Shown here: piece after piece, positions 1-8,099 of the stretch
Layout: each line of letters starts with the position of its first letter
Numbering within the stretch: the first letter of the stretch is position 1
Assembly: GCA_017442805.1 (NCBI GenBank)
Contig: JAFRZA010000047.1
Location: 1-54,569 of the forward strand
Origin: Erysipelotrichaceae bacterium
Lineage (GTDB): Bacteria > Bacillota_I > Bacilli_A > Erysipelotrichales > Erysipelotrichaceae
Length of the DNA: 54,569 nt
Direction of reading: 5' to 3'
Made by a program: the position numbers and the translations under genes
The notes under the pieces: model-generated
Told to the model about the DNA's origin: nothing
The model's database searches: none
The model's input: only the letters and a program-made list of their open reading frames with translations

Positions 1-87
1 CGGATCATCTTTTTCTCCTGTTATCCATTCAAGATCCTTCACCACAATGGTAAAACTGCTCTTAGTAATCATTGTTTCATTCTTCAT
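1..87 (-). CDS. Partial hypothetical protein, N-terminus only
   Basis: An open frame starts at an ATG (positions 87-85) and runs off the left edge after 29 codons without a stop. It begins MKNETMITKSSF and continues with mixed hydrophobic and charged residues. It starts 18 bases after the stop of the methyltransferase gene on the same strand, so it could be the next gene of that operon. The ribosome binding site is weak (purine-rich GAAAG). No family can be recognised from this fragment. Confidence 0.4.
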   Translation of the reverse strand, partial: MKNETMITKSSFTIVVKDLEWITGEKDDP

Positions 88-105
88 ATTTAATTCAACT
101 TTCTT

Positions 106-1239
106 TCATCTTCGCGTGAGCAAGCAAATCGATTCCACGTGCTCTGTAAATGGGAACATGTCTACCGGCTGCAGTTCTTCCACCTGATAGCCATGTTTGC
201 TCAGATAACTGATGTCTCTTCTCTGGGTATCAGGGTTACAGGAAATGTAAACGACCTTCCGTGGCTTAAGCTTCACCAGACTGCTGAGGAACGGTTCATC
301 CGCCCCAGCTCTCGCCGGGTCCATGATGACCACATCGACCGGTGTTTTCTCATAAGCAAGCTTACGCATGAATTTTCCTGCATCCATGGCTGAAAACCTG
401 ATGTTTTCAACGTCGTTTAGTTTAGCGTTGACCCTGGCATCCCTGATAGCTTGCTTGTTGATTTCTACTGCCAGCACCTGTTTTACCTTATCCGCAACGG
501 AAATGCCGATGGTGCCGATACCGCAATAGGCATCGATAACCGTATCGCTTTTCTCAAGCTGTGCCATTTCAGTGGCTGCACCGTACAGCTTTTCCGTCTG
601 AATGGAATTAACCTGGTAAAAGGAGTTAGCGGATATGCGGAACACCTTCTCGCAAAGGACATCTTCGATATAGCCTTTTCCATAAAGAGTGATTGACTTT
701 TCGGAAAGCACCATGGAGGTATGAGCGCTGTTAATATTCTGAACGACAGTGGTTATTTCCGGGTGTTTCTTCAGAAGGGCATCAATGAAGTCCTTCTTCT
801 TTGGAAACTGATAACTGCCAGTAACCAGAACGACCATGATCTGACCGCTTATGTGACCGGTTCTGACCAGCACGTGGCGCAGAAAGCCCTTCATCGTATT
901 CTCGTCAAAGACCGTCAGCCGGAAGGAGATGATCAGTTTCCTGATGTCTTCAATGATCTCATTTGCCTTACGGTCAGTAATCTGACAGTCTTTTATCTCG
1001 ACGATCTGGTGAGTGGAAGTGACATAGTTGCCGCAGATTACCCGGCCATTGGCACGGCCAAAAGCTACCTGCACCTTATTGCGGTAGTGATACGGGTCCT
1101 CCATGCCGATGATCGGCTTGACCTGATAGCGGGAATACAGTTTCTCTACATATTCCTGTTTTCTCTGCAGCTGCCTGTCGTATTCAACGCCTTGAAACTG
1201 ACAGCCGCCGCAGATCTTGGCAACCTTGCACTTTTCCAT
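106..1239 (-). CDS. 23S rRNA/tRNA (uracil-5-)-methyltransferase, RlmD/TrmA family, without TRAM domain
   Basis: This 377-residue cytoplasmic enzyme would methylate C5 of a uridine in rRNA or tRNA using S-adenosylmethionine. It opens directly with the iron-sulfur cysteines (C4, C10, C13 in MEKCKVAKICGGC). The SAM-binding motif DAYCGIGTIGIS, the MDPARAG motif and the catalytic-cysteine motif ISCNPDT follow in family order. The N-terminal TRAM RNA-binding domain of RlmD and RlmCD is missing, and length fits that loss. A TRAM-containing paralogue lies at 22277-23641. The gene starts two bases after the alcohol dehydrogenase stop and is probably cotranscribed with it. The family is certain; which uridine it modifies is not. 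Confidence 0.9.
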   Translation of the reverse strand: MEKCKVAKICGGCQFQGVEYDRQLQRKQEYVEKLYSRYQVKPIIGMEDPYHYRNKVQVAFGRANGRVICGNYVTSTHQIVEIKDCQITDRKANEIIEDIRKLIISFRLTVFDENTMKGFLRHVLVRTGHISGQIMVVLVTGSYQFPKKKDFIDALLKKHPEITTVVQNINSAHTSMVLSEKSITLYGKGYIEDVLCEKVFRISANSFYQVNSIQTEKLYGAATEMAQLEKSDTVIDAYCGIGTIGISVADKVKQVLAVEINKQAIRDARVNAKLNDVENIRFSAMDAGKFMRKLAYEKTPVDVVIMDPARAGADEPFLSSLVKLKPRKVVYISCNPDTQRRDISYLSKHGYQVEELQPVDMFPFTEHVESICLLTRR

Positions 1240-1241
1240 TT

Positions 1242-2318
1242 CTATAACGCGAAGACGACCTTTCTTACCGTTTCCTCGGAGGTATCATACGGACAGAAAC
1301 GTAATTTGGACTTATTGACAGCCAACGCGGTGGCACACTTTTCCAGTAGTTCTTCATCAAGTCTTTCAATCTGACAGACCGCAACGATGAAGTCGCGGAA
1401 CTGCTCCAGTGAATCAAACTGCGTGAGTTCAAGTATGTCCTTTACTCTGGATTCATCTGCATATTTGAGATATCCGTAGAGGAAGTAACCGACTGCCTTT
1501 CCATGAGGCATGCCAGTGTTATAGGTTACCGTGTAACTGGCGCCATGAGGAAGCGAAGTACCGCAATGGGCAATCGCCATGCCGCCGTAGTTGGCGGAAA
1601 GCATGAGATTATTACAGTCTTCAGCGGTCCGGTGCTCTCCCTTAAGAGTCTCTTTGCAGCGGGACCAGACCCTGAGGCCTTCCCTGACGATCATGTCGCT
1701 GTACTCACTGGCCGTGGTATTTATGTAGCTTTCCACCAGATGGCCCAGGGCATCAATGGAAGTGTTGGCAATGATGGTCTGCGGGCAGTCGGCTATGTAC
1801 TTGCCGTCCAGCAAAGCCAGTACCGGGTAGACGCGGGAAGTGATCGACTGCTTGTTGCCGATCTCGTGGCGGGTAATGACGCTGGCACCGGTAACTTCCG
1901 AACCGGTACCGCAGGTCGTCGGTATGGCCACTACCGGCAGATTTCTGGTGATCTCAACCGGCTTATAGAGAAAATCAGCGGTCTCATCAGGATAGTACAG
2001 CATTACCGCCGCCGCCTTGGCCAGATCGATGGCTGAACCGCCGCCCAAGCCGATCAGGAAATCAGGGGCGTAGTCTCTGTAAAGCGACTGCAGCTCCATG
2101 ACCTGTTCGACCGGCGGGTTTTCCTTAGTCTGATCATAGATCTGATAGCTGATGCCGCAGTCATCCAGCTGCGCCGTCACATCAGCCAGCGAGCCGTTGC
2201 GCGCTGAAGATCGGCCGGTGACGATCAGGGCCTTACGGCCGTAATTCTCCATTAACCTGCCGTGTTTCTTCAGGCATTCATCTTCCAGATATACAAGAGT
2301 CGGTATCTTGAAAAACAT
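1242..2318 (-). CDS. Iron-containing alcohol dehydrogenase family protein
   Basis: This 358-residue cytoplasmic oxidoreductase belongs to the group III metal-dependent alcohol dehydrogenases, which interconvert aldehydes or ketones and alcohols with NAD(P)H. The nucleotide-binding GGGSAIDLAKA lies at about 92-102 and the TTCGTGSEV segment at 134-142. Candidate metal ligands D189, H193, H258 and H272 sit at family spacing, in contexts such as LPHG and MPHGKAVG. Start choice is supported by a GGAGGG site 6 to 8 bases before the ATG. It is the first gene of the short minus-strand unit with the methyltransferase and diverges from the ABC importer. The substrate cannot be read from sequence. Confidence 0.92.
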   Translation of the reverse strand: MFFKIPTLVYLEDECLKKHGRLMENYGRKALIVTGRSSARNGSLADVTAQLDDCGISYQIYDQTKENPPVEQVMELQSLYRDYAPDFLIGLGGGSAIDLAKAAAVMLYYPDETADFLYKPVEITRNLPVVAIPTTCGTGSEVTGASVITRHEIGNKQSITSRVYPVLALLDGKYIADCPQTIIANTSIDALGHLVESYINTTASEYSDMIVREGLRVWSRCKETLKGEHRTAEDCNNLMLSANYGGMAIAHCGTSLPHGASYTVTYNTGMPHGKAVGYFLYGYLKYADESRVKDILELTQFDSLEQFRDFIVAVCQIERLDEELLEKCATALAVNKSKLRFCPYDTSEETVRKVVFAL

Positions 2319-2431
2319 ATCGGTTCCCTCCGTTTTCTGCTCTTTTCTGCTTTTCTTCTTTCTAATATTTTAACAGATTTTTACTATCTGAGCATCGCCT
2401 CAACAACCTCAAACCGCCTTACGAAAAAAGT

Positions 2432-2461
2432 TTTACATGATTAAGTAAATTATTATATAAT
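2432..2461 (+). promoter_or_regulatory. Sigma-A-type promoter of the AfuA-type ABC importer
   Basis: TTTACA (2432-2437) and a perfect TATAAT (2456-2461) are separated by 18 bases, about 40 bases upstream of the binding-protein ATG. An AAACCGC at 2411-2417 is mirrored by GCGGTTT at 2475-2481, so the promoter is flanked by inverted copies of the same 7-mer. Confidence 0.75.
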
Positions 2462-2468
2462 GAGTTTA

Positions 2469-2489
2469 ACGAAAGCGGTTTTACACCGC
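2469..2489 (+). promoter_or_regulatory. Possible cre-like operator or 5' hairpin
   Basis: The segment around 2469-2484 (core GAAAGCGGTTTT) resembles a CcpA cre site with about three mismatches. It lies just downstream of the predicted transcription start, where repressing cre sites are common. The same bases also form a short hairpin, GCGGT (2475-2479) with ACCGC (2485-2489), directly before the AAAGGAGG ribosome binding site. Either role is inference. Confidence 0.3.
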
Positions 2490-2502
2490 AAAGGAGGAAA
2501 AA

Positions 2503-3666
2503 ATGAAGAAATTATTAGCAGTCTTACTGTCACTGTTAATGGTAGTCACCATGTTTGGCTGCCAGGGCGAAAACGAGCCCGATGACACTGGCGAAAAGAC
2601 AGCCGCACAGGTCCAGAAGGAAATTCTGGCCGGCATTGAACCGGATGTTTCCGTTACCGGCAAGTTAGTTGTATATTCACCGAACTCAAACGGTGAGATC
2701 AACGCCATCAGACCTGGCTTTACCACCAAGTATCCGAATGTTACTCTCGAAATCGTATCATTAGGTACAGGTGACTGTTTATCAAGAATTCAGGCAGAAG
2801 CCGAGAACCCGCAGTGCGACGTCATGTGGGGCGGCATGAACACTGAAAAGTGGTTCAACAACCAGGGCTTATGGGAAAACTACATTTCACCCAATGCTCA
2901 GAACCTTCCTGAAGAATACAGAAACAACACTGGCGACAGTGCCGGCTTCTTCACCAACTATGGCTTAAGCGGCAACACTGCCTTCGTCATCAACACCACT
3001 GTTCTGGAAGGCCTGGGCCTCAAGCTTGAGGACATCACCGGCTACCAGAGCTTAGTTGACCATGCTGACAAGTTAAAGGGTCATGTCTTATCCGGCGACC
3101 CCGTCAAGTCATCCAGTGCCTGGCAGGAACTGGTTGCCATGCTGTACATCTACGGCGGCGGCCAGAACAACGACTGGAAGGCCCTCGACATGGATAAGGG
3201 CTGGGCTTATGTTGAAAAGTTCGTCGAAGTCATCGACGGTTCCGTCCTGAGCTCATCTTCAGCAGTATACAAGAACGTTACTGCCGGCGAAGCTGCCATC
3301 GGCGTTACCTACGAAGACCCCGCCTTACAGTTACTGAAGGACGAAGCACCGGACATCGCCATGATCTACCCGGCCGAAGGCAACAACTGGACCCCCTGCG
3401 CTGCCGCCATCGTCAAGAACGCTCCGCACATGGATCTGGCCAAGCTGTTCATCGACTTCCTGGTATCCACTGAAGGTCAGAACCTCTACACCTGCACGAC
3501 TCTGCGTCCGGCTGATGCTTCCATGACCAACATCGTCAAGGGCATCAAGACCTTCGCTGAGATCCCGAACGTCTTCCTGCAGGATGAGCTCTACATTGCT
3601 TCCAACACCAAGGACTGGAGAGCAAAGTGGACTGAATTAATGGATGCTTACAACGCCAAGAAGTAA
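2503..3666 (+). CDS. ABC transporter substrate-binding lipoprotein, AfuA/FbpA-like family
   Basis: This 387-residue protein is predicted to be exported and lipid-anchored. It has a charged start MKKLL, a hydrophobic stretch and a lipobox MFGC with C20, followed by an acidic linker. The mature part begins with LVVYSPNSNGEINAI, typical of family 1/ferric-type binding proteins, and has a GDPVKSSSAW segment near the hinge. It lacks any adjacent tyrosine pair, the iron ligand of classical FbpA proteins. AfuA of Actinobacillus was reassigned to hexose-phosphate binding, and the neighbouring sugar genes make a sugar-phosphate or related organic ligand plausible here; that is inference. It is the first gene of the importer operon, with an AGGAGG site 6 bases before ATG, and is separated from the ATPase gene by a hairpin that may raise its relative expression. 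Confidence 0.88.
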   Translation: MKKLLAVLLSLLMVVTMFGCQGENEPDDTGEKTAAQVQKEILAGIEPDVSVTGKLVVYSPNSNGEINAIRPGFTTKYPNVTLEIVSLGTGDCLSRIQAEAENPQCDVMWGGMNTEKWFNNQGLWENYISPNAQNLPEEYRNNTGDSAGFFTNYGLSGNTAFVINTTVLEGLGLKLEDITGYQSLVDHADKLKGHVLSGDPVKSSSAWQELVAMLYIYGGGQNNDWKALDMDKGWAYVEKFVEVIDGSVLSSSSAVYKNVTAGEAAIGVTYEDPALQLLKDEAPDIAMIYPAEGNNWTPCAAAIVKNAPHMDLAKLFIDFLVSTEGQNLYTCTTLRPADASMTNIVKGIKTFAEIPNVFLQDELYIASNTKDWRAKWTELMDAYNAKK

Positions 3667-3707
3667 TTGTTCCATTAATCACTAAAAACCAATAATTACT
3701 AATTAAC

Positions 3708-3752
3708 GGAAAGAGCGATTCGGCAGAATAGTCTACCGCATCGCTCTTTTCC
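3708..3752 (+). terminator. Intercistronic hairpin/partial terminator after the binding-protein gene
   Basis: AAAGAGCGAT (3710-3719) pairs with ATCGCTCTTT (3740-3749), and the 3' arm runs into TTTT. It lies between the binding-protein and ATPase genes of one operon, so it probably attenuates readthrough rather than ending the unit. Confidence 0.7.
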
Positions 3753-3791
3753 ATAAAAGAGACATTATTCAGAAAAACAGGAGATCTGTAT

Positions 3792-4940
3792 ATGAGTGTA
3801 GGTATCAAAATCAATCATGCTGTCAAAGCATACGGCGATAATGTCGTCATTCCCGACCTCTCCCTGGAGGTAAAGGATGGGGAATTCTTCACATTATTAG
3901 GCCCGTCCGGATGCGGCAAGACCACTCTTTTACGAATGATTGCCGGATTCAACTCCATTGAAGGTGGAGATTTCTATTTCGGGGACAAGCGTATCAACAA
4001 CATCGACCCGGCCAAGAGAAACATCGGCATGGTCTTCCAGAACTACGCCATCTTCCCGCACTTAACAGTTGAAAAAAACGTCCAGTTCGGATTGAAGAAC
4101 CGCAAGATGTCAAAAGAGGAAATGAATGCCCTCACTGAGGAATTCATGAAGCTCATGCATATTGAGGAATACAAAGACAGAATGCCGGAGAGACTTTCCG
4201 GCGGCCAGCAGCAGCGTGTCGCTCTGGCCAGAGCCCTGGTCATCAAGCCTGATGTCCTTTTGATGGACGAACCGCTGTCCAACCTCGACGCCAAGCTGCG
4301 TGTCGAAATGAGAACGGTCATCAAGCAGATTCAGAGAGAAGTCGGCATTACCAACGTCTACGTAACCCACGACCAGGAAGAAGCCATGTCGGTTTCCGAC
4401 CGCATTGCCGTCATGAATGAGGGCGAGATCCAGCACATCGGCAAGCCCAAGGACATCTATCAGCGTCCGGCTAACCTGTTTGTCGCCAGCTTCATCGGCC
4501 GCACCAACCTGGCCAACGGCAAGCTTACCGTCAAAAACGGCAAGTGCATCATTTCCATGGCCGACGGCTATGAATTTGAAATGGACAACATCCTCGAAGA
4601 GGAACAGCATGATCAGGACGTCATTCTGGCCATCAGACCGGAAGAACTGGTCATCAACGACAAGGAAGGCATTCACGCCAAGGTTGACGACTCCGTCTTC
4701 CTGGGCCTGAACACCCACTACTACGTCTTAAGCGACGCCGTCCACTGCATCCATACCGAAGACAAGGATGATGACCGCTTCGAACTGATTCAGGAATCCC
4801 TGATCGACGAGATCATCCCCAACGGCACGGATGTCCGCTTAAAGATCAAGAAGGAAAAGGTAAACGTATTTACGGCAGACGGTTCCAAGAACATTGTCAA
4901 GGGCGTTAAGAACGACAAGTATCTCTACGGCAACGACTAA
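3792..4940 (+). CDS. ABC importer ATP-binding protein with TOBE domain (FbpC/PotA/AfuC type)
   Basis: This 382-residue cytoplasmic ATPase would power the importer. Visible motifs are Walker A GPSGCGKTT (37-45), the Q-loop at Q83, signature LSGGQQQ (135-141), Walker B VLLMDEP (155-161) and the H-loop histidine in VTHDQEE (H193). The last 130 residues form a TOBE-type regulatory region. Length and organisation match the iron/polyamine/sugar-phosphate importer ATPases. The gene has a CAGGAG site and is followed 12 bases later by the permease gene, which also has its own site, so the two are translationally and transcriptionally linked. Confidence 0.95.
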   Translation: MSVGIKINHAVKAYGDNVVIPDLSLEVKDGEFFTLLGPSGCGKTTLLRMIAGFNSIEGGDFYFGDKRINNIDPAKRNIGMVFQNYAIFPHLTVEKNVQFGLKNRKMSKEEMNALTEEFMKLMHIEEYKDRMPERLSGGQQQRVALARALVIKPDVLLMDEPLSNLDAKLRVEMRTVIKQIQREVGITNVYVTHDQEEAMSVSDRIAVMNEGEIQHIGKPKDIYQRPANLFVASFIGRTNLANGKLTVKNGKCIISMADGYEFEMDNILEEEQHDQDVILAIRPEELVINDKEGIHAKVDDSVFLGLNTHYYVLSDAVHCIHTEDKDDDRFELIQESLIDEIIPNGTDVRLKIKKEKVNVFTADGSKNIVKGVKNDKYLYGND

Positions 4941-4952
4941 AGGGAGATCGTT

Positions 4953-6650
4953 ATGAACACGAAGAAAAAGAACATTGTTCAGAAGCAGAAAAAGAACTAC
5001 GACAGCTGGGTAATCGTCACCTTCGTGCTGCTGGCGTTCTATCTCTTCTTCATGATCTACCCGATGATCTCGCTGGTAAAGCAGTCCTTCATGGACAAGG
5101 AAACCGGCGTCTTCAGCATGGTCAACTACCTGGAGTTCATCAACAACAAGTCCAACGTACTGGCCCTGCAGCACAGCTTCAAGGTCTCCGTCTGGGTCAC
5201 GGTCTTTTCCCTGATCCTGGGCGTGCCCCTGGCTTATTTCACCACCTGTTATAAGATCAAGGGCTCCATGATCCTAAGAGTGCTGATCATCCTCTCCAGC
5301 ATGTCGCCGCCGTTTGTCGGCGCCTTCTCCTGGGTCGTCTTCGCCGGAAACAACGGCATCTTCACCAGATTCATGAAGAACGTCTTCAACATCAAGATGC
5401 CCAGCATCTACGGCTTCAACGGCATCGTGCTGGTCATGTCCCTGAGCTTCCTGTCGCTGGTCTATCTGTATGTCACCGGTGCGCTCAAGAACATCGACAA
5501 CTCTCTGGTGGAAGCCAGTTCCAACCTTGGCACCACCGGCATCAAGCGCTTCATGAAGGTCATCATCCCGCTGATCATGCCCACCATGCTGGCCAGCGCC
5601 CTGATGGTATTCATGAGAGCCTTCGCCGACTTCGGTACTCCGGTATTCATCGGCAAGGGCTATCAGGTCTTCACCGTGCTGATCTATGACCAGTATTCCG
5701 GTGAAATGTCCCAGAACAAGGCTTACGCTGCGGCGCTGAGCGTCATCGCCATCATCATCACCACGGTCATCTTCCTGCTTCAGAAGTGGGCCAACTCCAA
5801 GTTCACCTTCACGATGAACGCGCTGCATCCCATCGAACAGAAGAAGGCCAAGCCGCTGCAGTCCTTCCTGATGCACTTCTACTGCTACTTCATTACCCTG
5901 CTGGCTTTCCTGCCGCAGATCTACGTCATCTTCACTTCCTTCCAGAGAACCAGTGAAAGCGGTCTGATCTTCAAGAAGGGCTTCTCGCTCAACAGCTACC
6001 GCTACGTCCTGGAAGCCTATTCCGATACCATATGGAATACCATCAAGATCGCCGTCACGGCTCTTCTGCTGGTTGTGCTGCTGGCTGTCGTCTGCGCTTA
6101 CCTGGTCGTCAGAAGAAAGAACATCATGAACCAGACGCTGGACATCCTGACCATGATGCCCTACATCATTCCGGGTTCCGTCATCGGCGTCGCCCTGATC
6201 GTCTCCTTCAACAGAAGCGTCATGGGCTTACCGGTACTGACCGGCGGACCGTTCATCATGATCGTAGCCCTGATCATAAGGCGTTCGCCTTACACCATCA
6301 GGTCATCCGTGGCCATACTCCAGCAGATCCCCCAGACCATCGAAGAAGCTTCCATTTCCCTGGGTTCTTCCAAGGCCAAGACCTTCTTCAAGGTCACTCT
6401 GCCGATGATGCTCAACGGCGTCATCTCCGGAGCGATCCTGTCGTGGGTATCGATCATAACGGAGCTGTCCACAGCCATTTACCTGTTCACCTACCGCACC
6501 AGGACCATGACGATCTCGGTCTACGAGCTGGTCACCAAGGGTTCCTACGGCTACGCTTCCGCCATGGCTGCCATATTGACCCTGTTTACCACCATCTCCC
6601 TGATCCTCTACATGGTCGTCACCAAGGGCGAAGGTTCCGGAACAGCTTAA
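4953..6650 (+). CDS. ABC importer permease, two fused membrane domains (FbpB/AfuB type)
   Basis: This 565-residue integral membrane protein forms the whole translocation channel in one chain. There are about twelve hydrophobic segments in two halves. Each half carries an EAA loop that docks the ATPase: EASSNLGTTGIKRF (about 187-200) and EEASISLGSSKAKTFF (about 465-480). Fused permeases of this length are standard in ferric and AfuABC-type systems. It directly follows the ATPase gene with a GGGAG site and precedes a hairpin and a small membrane protein. The substrate is not readable from the permease. Confidence 0.95.
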   Translation: MNTKKKNIVQKQKKNYDSWVIVTFVLLAFYLFFMIYPMISLVKQSFMDKETGVFSMVNYLEFINNKSNVLALQHSFKVSVWVTVFSLILGVPLAYFTTCYKIKGSMILRVLIILSSMSPPFVGAFSWVVFAGNNGIFTRFMKNVFNIKMPSIYGFNGIVLVMSLSFLSLVYLYVTGALKNIDNSLVEASSNLGTTGIKRFMKVIIPLIMPTMLASALMVFMRAFADFGTPVFIGKGYQVFTVLIYDQYSGEMSQNKAYAAALSVIAIIITTVIFLLQKWANSKFTFTMNALHPIEQKKAKPLQSFLMHFYCYFITLLAFLPQIYVIFTSFQRTSESGLIFKKGFSLNSYRYVLEAYSDTIWNTIKIAVTALLLVVLLAVVCAYLVVRRKNIMNQTLDILTMMPYIIPGSVIGVALIVSFNRSVMGLPVLTGGPFIMIVALIIRRSPYTIRSSVAILQQIPQTIEEASISLGSSKAKTFFKVTLPMMLNGVISGAILSWVSIITELSTAIYLFTYRTRTMTISVYELVTKGSYGYASAMAAILTLFTTISLILYMVVTKGEGSGTA

Positions 6651-6655
6651 CATTC

Positions 6656-6677
6656 AAGGCGGGCTGCTGCCCGCCTT
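6656..6677 (+). terminator. Strong GC-rich hairpin without a T-tract
   Basis: AAGGCGGGC (6656-6664) pairs perfectly with GCCCGCCTT (6669-6677) around a TGCT loop, six bases after the permease stop. No T-run follows and the next gene starts 23 bases later, so mRNA 3'-end protection or partial attenuation fits better than full termination. Confidence 0.6.
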
Positions 6678-6700
6678 CATTCTCATTGGAGGCATGACAG

Positions 6701-6955
6701 ATGAACAAGATACACAAGTATGTCATTCAGGCACTGGCCATTCTGATCTTCGGCATTTACGTGCTGCTCAACCGCGAGACGGTAAACCCGTACTTCGCTC
6801 TGGTACTGCTGTGCTGCGTGGAGATCGTGATAACTCTGCTGTACCTTTTTGTCAACCGCAAAACCCTTACCAAAGATGAAAGCACGCTGGACTTCATCTC
6901 CATCTACGCCTACATCGTGGTGATCGTCATCATTTCCATGTGGTTTCTGATGTAG
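6701..6955 (+). CDS. Small three-helix membrane protein of unknown function
   Basis: The 84-residue product is almost entirely hydrophobic, with segments at about 7-23, 29-48 and 63-83, separated by short polar loops. The ATG is chosen because GGAGG lies 8 bases upstream; an earlier ATG at 6694 is in another frame. It is the last gene of the importer operon before a clear bidirectional terminator. It may be an accessory subunit, but no family is recognised and the link to transport is inferred from position only. Confidence 0.7.
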   Translation: MNKIHKYVIQALAILIFGIYVLLNRETVNPYFALVLLCCVEIVITLLYLFVNRKTLTKDESTLDFISIYAYIVVIVIISMWFLM

Positions 6956-6982
6956 AACGTCATCCCTGCTTGCCAAAGAGAA

Positions 6983-7015
6983 AAGGACTGCCCTGATCGG
7001 GCAGTCCTTCTTTTC
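6983..7015. terminator. Bidirectional rho-independent terminator
   Basis: AAGGACTGCCC (6983-6993) pairs with GGGCAGTCCTT (6999-7009) and is flanked by AAAA on the left and TCTTTTC on the right. It ends both the importer operon on the plus strand and manA on the minus strand. Confidence 0.9.
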
Positions 7016-7024
7016 TGTTCGCTG

Positions 7025-7957
7025 TTAGCCGGCTGTTACCAGCAGGCATTCTCCCTTACCTTCAATGACGATGTCATCCTTTCCCGCCGGTACGAGATAG
7101 CTGTCGCCCTTGCGGTAGGCCAGCTTCTGACTGCGGAATCTGATGCGTCCTGTTCCTTCGGTGAAGACGATGGCCGTGAAGCTTTCTTCCTGTCCCGTGA
7201 TGATAGTCCTTTCCCTTACGGGACAGTAGATGACCCTGAACAGTCCGTTATCGGTCATCACCGTCTGGCGTCCGTTGACGTTTTCAACGCTGCCGGCAAG
7301 AGGCGTGAGGTTGGTGACATCGACGGCCTGGTCGATGTGCAGCTGACGGGGTTTCCCGTCCTTGCCCACCCGGCCGAAGTCATAGACCCGGTAGGTGACA
7401 TCGCTGGACTGCTGGATCTCGGCAATCAGGCAGCCGGCGCCGATGGCGTGCAGGGTGCCGGCCTTTATCAGGCAGTAATCGCCCTTATGAACGGGCACGC
7501 GGTTGACGTGCTCCATGATGGTGTTATCCTCGATGGCCTGGCGGAACTGTTCTCTGGTCAGCTGATCCTTCATTCCGAAGATCAGGCTGGTGCCTTCCTC
7601 AGCGTCAACCAGATACCACATTTCCGTCTTGCCATGCTGATTCTCGTGCTCATTGGCATATTTCTCATCCGGATGGACCTGCAGGGACAGGCTGTCACGG
7701 GCATCGATGAACTTGATCAGGATGTCCAGAGCTTCCCGGCCCGCGCCCAGATAACCCGGTCTCTTTTTCAGATAGTCGGAAAGCTTCTCCCCGGTCTCCG
7801 TCACCAGGCTTTCACCGCTGCGGTGCACAGACAGTTCCCATGATTCGGCAATGGTCTCACCGGTGCTCTTCTTTCCGAATTCATCTCTTAACCGGCTGCC
7901 GCCCCAGATGAAATCCATCAGGGCCGGTCTCAGTCTGATCATCCGGTATTCCTTCAT
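7025..7957 (-). CDS. manA: Mannose-6-phosphate isomerase, class I
   Basis: This 310-residue zinc enzyme interconverts mannose 6-phosphate and fructose 6-phosphate in the cytoplasm. The expected zinc ligands are present: Q93 and H95 in LQVHPDE, E112 in GKTEMWY and H170 in AGTLHAIGAG. Length fits the short Bacillus-type form. The open frame continues upstream to 8131, but that extension covers the promoter region and is not family-like. The ATG at 7957 has AAGGAG 8 bases upstream, whereas the ATG at 7963 leaves only 2. It is divergent from the DeoR regulator and stands beside sugar genes that generate or consume hexose phosphates. Confidence 0.94.
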   Translation of the reverse strand: MKEYRMIRLRPALMDFIWGGSRLRDEFGKKSTGETIAESWELSVHRSGESLVTETGEKLSDYLKKRPGYLGAGREALDILIKFIDARDSLSLQVHPDEKYANEHENQHGKTEMWYLVDAEEGTSLIFGMKDQLTREQFRQAIEDNTIMEHVNRVPVHKGDYCLIKAGTLHAIGAGCLIAEIQQSSDVTYRVYDFGRVGKDGKPRQLHIDQAVDVTNLTPLAGSVENVNGRQTVMTDNGLFRVIYCPVRERTIITGQEESFTAIVFTEGTGRIRFRSQKLAYRKGDSYLVPAGKDDIVIEGKGECLLVTAG

Positions 7958-7991
7958 CTTCATCGCTCCTTCCACTGCTCTTTTCGCTATC

Positions 7992-8021
7992 ATTCTACCT
8001 TCTGAACACGCAAACACGCAA
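7992..8021 (-). promoter_or_regulatory. manA promoter with tandem AACACGCA repeats
   Basis: On the minus strand a TTGCGT -35 (8021-8016) and a TAGAAT -10 (7997-7992) are 18 bases apart. Two perfect head-to-tail copies of AACACGCA (8005-8012, 8013-8020) cover the spacer and the -35 box. They could be an operator of the adjacent DeoR-family protein; the same 8-mer recurs near 9710. Confidence 0.5.
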
Positions 8022-8099
8022 TCATTTTCACCCCAGTAATAGGAAAAAGCGCCGTTTTCCGTTATAATGAAGTTAATAAGGCCATAAGGAAATAATGAC

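Noticed and set aside
2503..3666. Classical FbpA iron-binding function
   Set aside because: No adjacent tyrosine pair occurs anywhere in the protein.
6032..6697. 221-codon plus-strand frame in the permease gene
   Set aside because: Out-of-frame, histidine/arginine-rich translation of the permease gene with no family features.
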